Shown here: positions 1 to 5,266 of the stretch, piece after piece
Numbering within the stretch: the first letter of the stretch is position 1
Layout of the letters: each line of letters starts with the position of its first letter
Source: Clostridia bacterium
Lineage (GTDB): Bacteria > Bacillota_A > Clostridia > Oscillospirales > Acutalibacteraceae
DNA length: 5,490 nt
Assembly: GCA_009930155.1 (NCBI GenBank)
Contig: RZYX01000109.1
Location: 1-5,490 of the forward strand
Reading direction: 5' to 3'
Program-made: the position numbers and the translations under genes
Notes under the pieces: model-generated
What the model saw: only the letters and a program-made list of their open reading frames with translations
Databases searched by the model: none
Told to the model about the DNA's origin: nothing

Positions 1-11
1 GTGTAATGGTG

Positions 12-80
12 TTGTGGTAACTTCATTTTACACGAAAAATCTTTTATGGGCTATTTTTATTTGTCGCACTTCATTTTACA
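12..80. repeat. Direct repeat pair, possible insertion-sequence end
   Basis: The 13-mer ACTTCATTTTACA occurs at 20-32 and again at 68-80, 48 bp apart. The match extends leftward with one gap to about 20 bp: 12-32 begins TTGTGGTA and 61-80 begins TTGTCGC. Read on the minus strand from base 80, the unit starts TGTAAAATGAAGTGCGACA, and a second copy starts 48 bp further in. Terminal TG...CA with a repeated ~20-bp unit at one end is typical of IS21-family termini. No transposase is visible in the window, so the element assignment is inference. The repeats could instead be operators for the downstream gene. The repeat itself is certain; its meaning is not. Confidence 0.45.
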
Positions 81-146
81 ATCTATCTATTAAAATACGG
101 ATAAAAGTATTTTGATTAACAATTTTAAATATAGAGGAGAAGTATT

Positions 147-1364
147 ATGGCATATACAGAGCAGGAAGCTAGACGTTTAGTGATAGAAGCGGGCAACAAG
201 CTATTTGATTTAGGTCTTGTTACTCGAACATGGGGCAACATAAGTGCTAGAATTTCAGACACTCAGTTTGTTATAACTCCTAGTGGAAAGCCATACGATT
301 TAATGACTATGGATCAAATTGTTGTTGCAAATATTGATGATTGGAACTATGAAGGTGATTTAAGACCTTCAGATGAAATTGGAATTCACGCAGATGCTTA
401 TCAGATGCGTCCTGAAGTAAACTTTGTTATTCACACTCATCAGCAAAAGGCGTGTGTCGTTTGTGCAACAGGAGCTGAAATTTCAGATGTTCCTGAAGAG
501 TATAAACCTGTGCTTGGGAGCTTTATTCCATGTGGCGAGTACGGCTTGCCGTCCACCAAAAAGTTGTGTAGAGGTGTTAAATCTGCGGCAGTTAAACACC
601 CCAAAAGTAAAGCGGTAATTATGAAACATCATGGTGCAGCTTGTTTTGGCAAAGATTATGACGATGCTTTTAATATTGCTTTAGCACTTGAAAAAGTTTG
701 CCAAACAACTATTGAGAAAAAGTATTTGGAAAAGAGCAACGCTTCAAATTTTGATGAAAATGCAATGAGGGATTATTATTTAAATATTGAAGATAGTAAT
801 CTTAAAATGCCTAAGGTAATTAAAGATTTAGGTTGTAGTGTAAGGGATGTTAATTCTTTTAAACTAACTTTAAATAATGGCGAAATATATGATGTTCCTC
901 TTGATTTAAATGCAGATAATAAAGATATTCCAGAGGTTGCAAAAATACATAGTGCTATTTATAAATCATCGGATGTAACTAATATTGCACACCTGAAAGA
1001 CTTAGATGTTGTTGCATTAAGTTTAGTTGGCAAAACTATGAAACCGTATCTTGATGACTATTCGCAGCTTTCGGGAACAACTATAAAAGTTGCTCAGTGG
1101 GATGAACTAAATTCTGATATTTCAGCTAATAGTATTGTAAAAAATCTAAAGGGTAGAAATGCGGTCCTTATAAAAGGTCTTGGTGCAATTTGCACAGCAA
1201 ATAATGAGGGCGATCTAATTGCTACCAATATTATCACAGCAAAAGGTTGTGAATCAGAAATAAGTGTAAAAATCTTTGGCATGGGTAAACCTATAAACTT
1301 TTTGCATCGTTTTATAATGAGAAAAGTCTATTTGTTAAAATATTCAAAACAAGCAGATGCATAA
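147..1364 (+). CDS. Class II aldolase/adducin family protein, tandem domain with degenerate C-terminal copy
   Basis: This is probably a zinc-dependent aldolase, epimerase or dehydratase acting on a phosphorylated sugar; the substrate cannot be read from the sequence. The N-terminal half (about residues 5-195) has the family hallmarks: GNIS at 30-33, TPSG at 44-47, a catalytic-type Glu77 in SDEIGIH, zinc-ligand pair His96/His98 in HTH, and a third ligand His162 in KHHG. E. coli FucA uses Glu73, His92, His94 and His155 in the same order. Known single-domain enzymes are about 210-230 residues, and this protein is 405. Residues about 225-380 look like a second, decayed copy: PYLDDYSQLSG and an IKGLGAIC stretch match family positions, but His98 becomes Lys284 and His162 becomes Leu345. 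The start is fixed by AGGAG at 135-139, seven bases before ATG. The gene is monocistronic in this window, followed by a terminator. The family call is firm; the enzyme activity is unknown. Confidence 0.88.
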   Translation: MAYTEQEARRLVIEAGNKLFDLGLVTRTWGNISARISDTQFVITPSGKPYDLMTMDQIVVANIDDWNYEGDLRPSDEIGIHADAYQMRPEVNFVIHTHQQKACVVCATGAEISDVPEEYKPVLGSFIPCGEYGLPSTKKLCRGVKSAAVKHPKSKAVIMKHHGAACFGKDYDDAFNIALALEKVCQTTIEKKYLEKSNASNFDENAMRDYYLNIEDSNLKMPKVIKDLGCSVRDVNSFKLTLNNGEIYDVPLDLNADNKDIPEVAKIHSAIYKSSDVTNIAHLKDLDVVALSLVGKTMKPYLDDYSQLSGTTIKVAQWDELNSDISANSIVKNLKGRNAVLIKGLGAICTANNEGDLIATNIITAKGCESEISVKIFGMGKPINFLHRFIMRKVYLLKYSKQADA

Positions 1365-1487
1365 GTGTTTGTATAGTATGTTTAAACTTTAGTATAAATA
1401 ATTATATTATTATTGCGTTAATAGGCGGATTAAATTATGGTTAGGTATTTTTATATTGCAGATTATATACAATAATATATAAACTTT

Positions 1488-1516
1488 AAAAGGTTGGATT
1501 TTGCCAACCTTTTTTT
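1488..1516 (+). terminator. Intrinsic (Rho-independent) terminator after the aldolase-family gene
   Basis: A perfect 10-bp stem, AAAAGGTTGG (1488-1497) with CCAACCTTTT (1504-1513), closes a 6-base loop ATTTTG and runs into seven consecutive T (1510-1516). It lies 124 bases after the stop of the aldolase-family gene and separates that transcript from the operon that begins near 1637. The intervening 1365-1487 is AT-rich, and I see no gene or other structure in it. Confidence 0.9.
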
Positions 1517-1602
1517 GCGTATTTAATTACTGAATTAAAATGCTTATAATAGTACATTATATATAAAAGGAATAAATTAAATATAAAAACACAAAATAGT
1601 TA

Positions 1603-1630
1603 TTGACATATGTCGTAAATGGGGTATAAT
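1603..1630 (+). promoter_or_regulatory. Sigma-A-type promoter of the DUF5320-to-Mrp operon
   Basis: Consensus TTGACA (1603-1608) and consensus TATAAT (1625-1630) are separated by 16 bp. Transcription should start around 1636-1638, leaving a short leader of about 37 bases before the ATG at 1674. Both hexamers are perfect, so basal activity should be high. The operator-like palindromes over the -35 box and just after the start point suggest the promoter is held down by a repressor. All downstream genes are co-directional with small gaps, and no further terminator is visible, so this is likely the main promoter for the whole cluster. Confidence 0.85.
1605..1614. promoter_or_regulatory. Putative operator 1, palindrome GACATATGTC
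   Basis: A perfect 10-bp palindrome, GACATATGTC, whose first four bases are the last four of the -35 hexamer. A protein bound here would block RNA polymerase. The same GACATATG core recurs 36 bp downstream. The binding protein is not known; the DUF134 protein encoded in the operon is an obvious candidate, but this is inference only. Confidence 0.55.
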
Positions 1631-1639
1631 AAATGTAAC

Positions 1640-1650
1640 GGACATATGCC
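1640..1650. promoter_or_regulatory. Putative operator 2, GGACATATGCC
   Basis: This second copy of the GACATATG core (1641-1648) sits about 10 bases after the -10 box, at or just past the expected transcription start. It is an imperfect palindrome: CATATG is symmetric and flanked by a G-C pair, with one mismatch. Its distance from operator 1 is 36 bp start to start, or roughly three and a half helical turns. The paired placement around the promoter favours a real regulatory function over chance. Confidence 0.5.
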
Positions 1651-1660
1651 TGAAACTATA

Positions 1661-1670
1661 AGGAGGTGAT
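1661..1670 (+). promoter_or_regulatory. Strong Shine-Dalgarno site for the DUF5320-type gene
   Basis: AGGAGGTGAT is a full-length complement to the 3' end of 16S rRNA and ends three bases before ATG 1674, which puts the AGGAGG core at normal spacing. It is among the strongest ribosome-binding sites in the window and suggests the small Gly-rich protein is made in quantity. Confidence 0.85.
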
Positions 1671-1673
1671 AAT

Positions 1674-1931
1674 ATGCCACTTAGAGATGGAACAGGTCCA
1701 ATGGGACTTGGAGCTGCTAGCGGAAGAGGCTTAGGTATTTGCACTCGTGCAGTTGCAACTGCAGCAGGGACTTGCCTTGGTTTAGGTTTAGGATATAGAG
1801 GCAGAGGCAGAGGCGGTTTTGGTCGTGCAAATATGTTTAACAATGCTGCTGCCAAAGATCAGTTGATTGCTACTAGAGATAATTTAAAAGCTCAACTTGA
1901 TGCAATTGAAAAACAGATTGATAACAAGTAA
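1674..1931 (+). CDS. Small Gly-rich DUF5320-type protein with C-terminal coiled coil
   Basis: An 85-residue protein of unknown function. The N-terminal signature is DGTGPMG at 5-11, followed by SGRG at 16-19 and a Gly-, Arg- and Leu-rich stretch to about residue 51 that holds both cysteines (Cys23, Cys34). Residues 56-85 look like a short amphipathic helix or coiled coil, with Leu64, Leu71 and Ile78 seven apart and Leu75/Ile82 beside them. From memory, this pattern matches DUF5320 proteins, which are commonly found beside NifX-like and MinD-type genes in anaerobes. There is no signal peptide or clear membrane segment. It is the first gene of the operon, with the best ribosome-binding site, so it is probably abundant. 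A scaffold or metal-binding partner of the NifX-like protein is possible but only inferred. The DGTG motif recurs in the C-terminal tail of the next gene product. Confidence 0.8.
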   Translation: MPLRDGTGPMGLGAASGRGLGICTRAVATAAGTCLGLGLGYRGRGRGGFGRANMFNNAAAKDQLIATRDNLKAQLDAIEKQIDNK

Positions 1932-1935
1932 TTAA

Positions 1936-1975
1936 GTTCGGTATATACGGGAGGACGCTCCAGTTTATACCAAAC
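1936..1975 (+). other. Intergenic RNA hairpin between the DUF5320 and DUF134 genes
   Basis: The 60-base gap holds a two-part hairpin. The outer stem pairs GTT and GGTATA (1936-1945, one C-A mismatch) with TATACC and AAC (1966-1975). The inner stem pairs GGAG (1950-1953) with CTCC (1958-1961) around a GACG tetraloop, and a 4x4 internal loop separates the two. No T-run follows, so it is not a standard terminator. It ends just before the DUF134 ribosome-binding site (AAGGTGAT, from about 1981). It may stabilise the upstream message, mark a processing site, or tune downstream translation. It resembles no riboswitch class I can name. Confidence 0.55.
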
Positions 1976-1991
1976 TCCGAAAGGTGATAAT

Positions 1992-2342
1992 ATGTCAAGA
2001 CCCCGTAAATGGAGAAGGGTTTGCTGTATGCCTGAAAACAGTCAGTTTGGTCCTTTAGATAGAGTTGTTGATAAGGAATGTATTATTAACATGACAGTGG
2101 ATGAATACGAGGTTATTCGTCTTATTGACCTTGAGGGAATGACACAAGAAGAATGTTCTAAGCAGATGGTAATATCAAGAACTACCGTTCAGGGCATTTA
2201 TAATGTTGCCCGTAAAAAAATGGCAGACTCCTTGGTAAACGGTAAAGCATTGTTTATTGCAGGAGGGGATTACCAGCTGTGCGATGGTACTGGTAGTATG
2301 TGTGGCAGAGGTTGTCGCAGGCATGCTAATGGGCAAATTTAA
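1992..2342 (+). CDS. DUF134 family helix-turn-helix DNA-binding protein
   Basis: A 116-residue predicted transcription regulator. It opens with the family signature [13 protein letters not shown] (3-15), followed by FGPL (19-22). The [16 protein letters not shown] segment (34-49) leads into a helix-turn-helix resembling sigma region 4 at about 50-76 (TQEECSKQM, then [15 protein letters not shown]). The C-terminal tail is Cys-rich: Cys97, Cys104, Cys108 and His111 could form a metal site, perhaps with Cys11/Cys12. Many homologues, as I recall, have Cys where this one has Trp7. The start ATG 1992 is preceded by AAGGTGAT at normal spacing. Its place in a metal-cluster operon, its cysteines and the paired operator-like sites upstream suggest a metal- or redox-responsive autoregulator. 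That role is inference; the family call is firm and its full length fits. Confidence 0.88.
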   Translation: MSRPRKWRRVCCMPENSQFGPLDRVVDKECIINMTVDEYEVIRLIDLEGMTQEECSKQMVISRTTVQGIYNVARKKMADSLVNGKALFIAGGDYQLCDGTGSMCGRGCRRHANGQI

Positions 2343-2375
2343 TAGCCCACATAATTTGAAATGGAGGAAAATAAT

Positions 2376-2735
2376 ATGAAAATTGCAATTCCAGTAGATG
2401 AAAAAAGAATAGATTCTCCCATGTGTATATCTTTTGGGCGTACACCTTACTTTATGTTTTATAATACAGATACGAGTGAGGCAAGCTATTTTGACAATAG
2501 TGCTTTTAATACACAAGGTGGAGCAGGTATAAAGGCTGCACAAAAAATTGTGGATGAAGGTGCAAGTGTTTTAATTACTCTTCGTTGTGGCGAGAATGCA
2601 GCAGAAGTGCTGAACACTAGCGTAAAGATTTATAAATCAATTCAAGGTTCTGCAAAAGATAATATCGATGCATTTTTAGATGGGAAACTTGATGTTTTAA
2701 CACAAATACACCCAGGCTTTCACAATCACGGGTAA
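2376..2735 (+). CDS. NifX/NifB-C-like (orange protein family) cofactor-binding protein
   Basis: A 119-residue single-domain protein of the dinitrogenase iron-molybdenum cofactor family (Pfam PF02579 type). Relatives include NifX, NafY, the C-terminal part of NifB, and the Desulfovibrio orange protein, which binds a Mo-Cu sulfide cluster. Visible landmarks are the start MKIAIPVD, FGRTPYF (20-26), the GGAGIKAAQ loop (48-56), an RCGENA motif with Cys71 (70-75), and the C-terminal HPGFHNHG with three histidines. An in-frame ATG exists at 2361, but it overlaps the ribosome-binding site GGAGG (2363-2367). ATG 2376 has correct spacing and matches the family N-terminus, so I chose it. The likely role is to hold or carry a metal-sulfur cluster for the neighbouring ATPases. 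Cluster type is unknown. No nitrogenase genes are seen. Confidence 0.88.
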   Translation: MKIAIPVDEKRIDSPMCISFGRTPYFMFYNTDTSEASYFDNSAFNTQGGAGIKAAQKIVDEGASVLITLRCGENAAEVLNTSVKIYKSIQGSAKDNIDAFLDGKLDVLTQIHPGFHNHG

Positions 2736-2741
2736 TTAAAT

Positions 2742-3578
2742 ATGAAAATTGCTGTATTAAGTGGTAAGGGAGGCACAGGCAAGACTTTTGCATCGGTAAA
2801 TCTTGCTTGTGTAGCTCCTTGTTCTGTTTATCTTGATTGTGATGTTGAAGAGCCTAACGGCTATCTTTTCTTAAAGCCACAAAATGTAACCAAGCAGGAA
2901 GTTTCTGTTCTTTTACCAGAGGCTGATGAGCAAAAGTGTGATGGATGCCGTAAATGTATAGATTTTTGTAGATTTAATGCTCTTGCTTTTGTGGGTGGCA
3001 AATTAAAAGTATTTAAAGAAGTATGCCATTCATGCTCGGGTTGTTCTCTTGTATGCCCTCAAAATGCTATTACAGAAAAGCCAAAACAGGTTGGAATAAT
3101 TGAAAGCGGAGTTCATAACAATGTAAAAGTTGTAACAGGTATTCTTAATCCTGGTGAGGCTTCTGGTGTTCCTGTAATTAAAAATGTATTAAAAAGTGCA
3201 GATGAAAATTGTGTAACTATTATAGATTGCCCTCCAGGAAGTGCTTGCACGGTTATGGAGAGTGTTGAGTCTGCTGATTATTGCGTTATAGTTGCAGAGC
3301 CAACATTGTTTGGCGTTCATAATTTTCTAATGGTAAACGAACTTGTAACCTTGCTAAATAAGCCTGTTGGAGTTATTATTAATAAAGTGGAAAGTTCAAA
3401 AAATCAAATGGAAGAACTTTGCATAGAAAAACAAATTAATATACTGTCACAAATTCCGTATAGTGATAAGCTTTCAACTCTAACTTCATTAGGGCATATT
3501 GCTACTGAGGAAGATGAAGAAATTGCAAAGGTTTTTGCTGATATTTTAGATAAAATAAATGCGGAGGTGACAAGATGA
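2742..3578 (+). CDS. MinD/Mrp-type P-loop ATPase with inserted 2x[4Fe-4S] ferredoxin domain (first copy)
   Basis: A 278-residue cytoplasmic ATPase of the SIMIBI/MinD class. The deviant Walker A is SGKGGTGKT (7-15) with signature Lys9; the switch region is DCDVEEPN (32-39); the Walker B-like motif is DCPPGSAC (162-169). A bacterial ferredoxin domain is inserted after the first strands, with Cys66, 69, 72, 76 and Cys95, 98, 101, 105, giving two CxxCxxCxxxC sets and hence two predicted [4Fe-4S] clusters. Comparable proteins are paired in many anaerobes, including the Desulfovibrio ORP locus. It begins six bases after the NifX-like gene with only a weak ribosome-binding site, so translation is probably coupled to that gene. 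ATP-driven metal-cluster handling or electron transfer is the likely role. It is not the cell-division MinD: the ferredoxin insert and context argue against it, and no C-terminal amphipathic membrane helix is evident. Confidence 0.9.
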   Translation: MKIAVLSGKGGTGKTFASVNLACVAPCSVYLDCDVEEPNGYLFLKPQNVTKQEVSVLLPEADEQKCDGCRKCIDFCRFNALAFVGGKLKVFKEVCHSCSGCSLVCPQNAITEKPKQVGIIESGVHNNVKVVTGILNPGEASGVPVIKNVLKSADENCVTIIDCPPGSACTVMESVESADYCVIVAEPTLFGVHNFLMVNELVTLLNKPVGVIINKVESSKNQMEELCIEKQINILSQIPYSDKLSTLTSLGHIATEEDEEIAKVFADILDKINAEVTR

Positions 3579-4438
3579 AAAAACTACTTATATTAAGTGG
3601 AAAAGGTGGCACAGGCAAGACAACTACAGCCGCAGCATTTATAAAGTTCCTTGAGTGCAAAGCATTTGCTGACTGCGATGTTGATGCACCAAATCTTCAT
3701 CTTGTTACGAATCTTACCAAAGAACCTGTTAGATCGGATTATTATGGTTCACAAAAGTCATTTATTGATTTTTCAAAGTGTATTGGTTGTGGCAAATGTT
3801 TTGAAAATTGTAGATTTAATGCAATAAAGCAATATGAAGGTAAATATAAAATTGATGAATTTGCGTGCGAAGGATGCGCAGTTTGCCATCTTGTTTGTCC
3901 TGTTGATGCTATAACGATGAAGGATGATATAGCGGGAGATCTTATGCTATATTCACAAAACGGAATCTTTTCTACTGCAAAGCTAAAAATGGGACGGGGT
4001 ACATCAGGCAAGCTTGTTGTAGAGGTAAAAAGGCAACTTCCAAACGATGCGTCTGAGCAAGTTGCAATAATTGATGGCTCACCTGGAATTGGCTGTCCTG
4101 TAATTGCTTCTATAAGCGGTGTAGACCTTGTTTTAATAGTTGCTGAGCCATCTCTTTCAGGTATTAGTGATATGGAGCGTATTATTAAAACAGCTAATAT
4201 TTTTGAAACAAAGACAGTCGTTTGTATAAATAAATATAATACTTGCCTAGAAAATGCAAAAAAGATAGAAGATTATTGCAAAGAACATGGCATAGATTTT
4301 GTAGGCAATATACCTTATGATAAAAATGTTTCCAAGGCAATAAATCAAGGCAAAACAGTAGCAGATATTGATTGCGAAGCAACAAAAGCACTATTTGAAG
4401 TTTTTGAAAAAACTATGAATTTAATGAGTGCAAAATAA
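3575..4438 (+). CDS. MinD/Mrp-type P-loop ATPase with inserted 2x[4Fe-4S] ferredoxin domain (second copy)
   Basis: A 287-residue paralogue of the preceding ATPase with the same architecture: Walker A SGKGGTGKT (8-16, signature Lys10), DCDVDAPNLHL (33-43), two ferredoxin cysteine sets (Cys69, 72, 75, 79 and Cys98, 101, 104, 108), and DGSPGIGC (167-174). Its start overlaps the previous stop by four bases (ATGA), with a strong GGAGGTGA at 3562-3569, so the two subunits are translationally coupled. The sequences have diverged well beyond a recent duplication, which suggests a heterodimer with distinct roles. The motif sets are complete in both copies, so neither looks inactive. Its precise substrate or partner is unknown; the NifX-like protein is the natural candidate. 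Confidence 0.9.
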   Translation: MKKLLILSGKGGTGKTTTAAAFIKFLECKAFADCDVDAPNLHLVTNLTKEPVRSDYYGSQKSFIDFSKCIGCGKCFENCRFNAIKQYEGKYKIDEFACEGCAVCHLVCPVDAITMKDDIAGDLMLYSQNGIFSTAKLKMGRGTSGKLVVEVKRQLPNDASEQVAIIDGSPGIGCPVIASISGVDLVLIVAEPSLSGISDMERIIKTANIFETKTVVCINKYNTCLENAKKIEDYCKEHGIDFVGNIPYDKNVSKAINQGKTVADIDCEATKALFEVFEKTMNLMSAK

Positions 4439-5255
4439 AGGGAGGCGTGTTGAACTGACAATAAAAGTGCTTGCTGAAAACACAGCAATATCAAATGAAT
4501 TTTTAGCTGAACACGGCTTGAGCCTTTATGTTGAAACAGATAATCATAATCTGCTTTTTGATACTGGTCAGTCGGATTTGTTCTTTAAAAACGCTCAAAA
4601 CATGGGGGTTGATCTTGCAAAAGTAGACATCGTTGTTATATCTCATGGACATTATGACCATGGCGGTGGGCTTAAAACCTTTATGTCACAAAATTCAACG
4701 GCAAAGATTTATATAAATAAAAATGCATTTGGAGATTTTTATAATAGTTCGGATAAATATATTGGGCTTGACCAATCCTTAAAAGATAGTGAGAGAATTG
4801 TATTAACAGATGACGAATACAAGATTGATGATGAGTTGTTTTTGTTTAGTGCAAATAAAGAAGAAAGACCTTTTGAAACACAGAGTAATGATCTTTTTGC
4901 TAGTGTAAATGGAAAGCAAGAAGTTGACAAATTCCTTCATGAGCAGTACTTATATATAACAGAGAATAGCAAAAAAGTTTTAATAAGTGGCTGTTCACAT
5001 AAAGGAATATTAAATATTATGAATTTTACAAAAGAGTTAAAACCAGATGCACTTATAGGTGGTTTTCATTTTATGAAAATGGAACTTGATGTAAAAGGAA
5101 AAAAAATACTGGACTTTACAGCAGAAGAACTGTTAAAATATAAAACGAAGTATTTTACATGTCACTGTACAGGTGTTACACAGTATGAATATTTAAAGAA
5201 GAGAATGAAAGAACAGATCAGTTATATTTCTGCTGGTAAGTCTTTTGAAATTTAG
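4428..5255 (+). CDS. MBL-fold metallohydrolase, dihydropterin-synthase-like (COG1237 type)
   Basis: A metallo-beta-lactamase-fold enzyme. Numbered from GTG 4428 (275 residues), it has LLFDTGQS (42-49), the metal motif SHGHYDHGGG (72-81; His73, His75, Asp77, His78), KFLHEQYLYI (168-177), SGCSHKG (187-193; His191), IGGFH (210-214) and CHCTG (245-249; His246). This motif order matches the group annotated as 7,8-dihydropterin-6-yl-methyl-4-(beta-D-ribofuranosyl)aminobenzene-5'-phosphate synthase after an archaeal member. That reaction belongs to methanopterin synthesis and is unlikely here, so the true substrate is unknown. The listed start is the outermost standard start codon and overlaps the previous gene by 11 bases. 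The ribosome-binding site at 4438-4445 favours CTG 4455 instead (266 residues). Such enzymes often accompany NifX-like and MinD-ferredoxin genes, so the role is probably tied to the same pathway. Confidence 0.85.
   Translation: MQNKGRRVELTIKVLAENTAISNEFLAEHGLSLYVETDNHNLLFDTGQSDLFFKNAQNMGVDLAKVDIVVISHGHYDHGGGLKTFMSQNSTAKIYINKNAFGDFYNSSDKYIGLDQSLKDSERIVLTDDEYKIDDELFLFSANKEERPFETQSNDLFASVNGKQEVDKFLHEQYLYITENSKKVLISGCSHKGILNIMNFTKELKPDALIGGFHFMKMELDVKGKKILDFTAEELLKYKTKYFTCHCTGVTQYEYLKKRMKEQISYISAGKSFEI
4438..4445 (+). promoter_or_regulatory. Ribosome-binding site that questions the MBL-fold gene start
   Basis: AAGGGAGG lies inside the first codons of the MBL reading frame if GTG 4428 is used, and no Shine-Dalgarno sequence precedes 4428. 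In frame, nine bases downstream, is CTG 4455, which would give a protein beginning (M)TIKVLAENT, a typical N-terminus for the family. No ATG or TTG is in frame here, and GTG 4467 is too far away and would remove the first strand. The site therefore points to a rare CTG start. Confidence 0.6.
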
Positions 5256-5266
5256 GAGGTATAAAA

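Noticed and set aside
424..618. Plus-strand reading frame inside the aldolase-family gene
   Set aside because: It lies wholly within the zinc-site region of the aldolase domain in another frame and has no ribosome-binding site.
1522..1550. Second promoter with TATAAT at 1545-1550
   Set aside because: The -10 match is good, but there is no recognisable -35 at 16-18 bp upstream, and the region is so AT-rich that such hexamers are expected by chance.
1577..1855. Minus-strand reading frame of 92 codons over the operon promoter and first gene
   Set aside because: It is Pro/Ala-rich only because it is antisense to Gly-rich codons, it covers a consensus promoter on the other strand, and it matches no family I know.
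2330..2349. Small hairpin TGGGC...GCCCA at the end of the DUF134 gene as a terminator
   Set aside because: The stem is only five pairs with a ten-base loop and no T-run, and the operon clearly continues.
2361..2375. Upstream ATG for the NifX-like gene, adding five residues
   Set aside because: This ATG overlaps the GGAGG ribosome-binding site, which is correctly spaced for ATG 2376, and the family begins at MKIAIPVD.
2175..2543. Minus-strand reading frame of 122 codons
   Set aside because: It spans the end of the DUF134 gene, the intergenic ribosome-binding site and the start of the NifX-like gene, all well supported on the plus strand; the composition is that of a shadow frame.
2376..4438. 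Nitrogen-fixation (nif) cluster
   Set aside because: NifX-family and P-loop ATPase proteins alone do not indicate nitrogenase. The ATPases are MinD-ferredoxin type, not NifH, and no nifD, nifK, nifE, nifN or radical-SAM nifB domain is present.
4428..5255. Methanopterin biosynthesis role for the MBL-fold protein
   Set aside because: That name comes from an archaeal homologue; a clostridial genome would not be expected to make methanopterin, and no other gene of that pathway is present.
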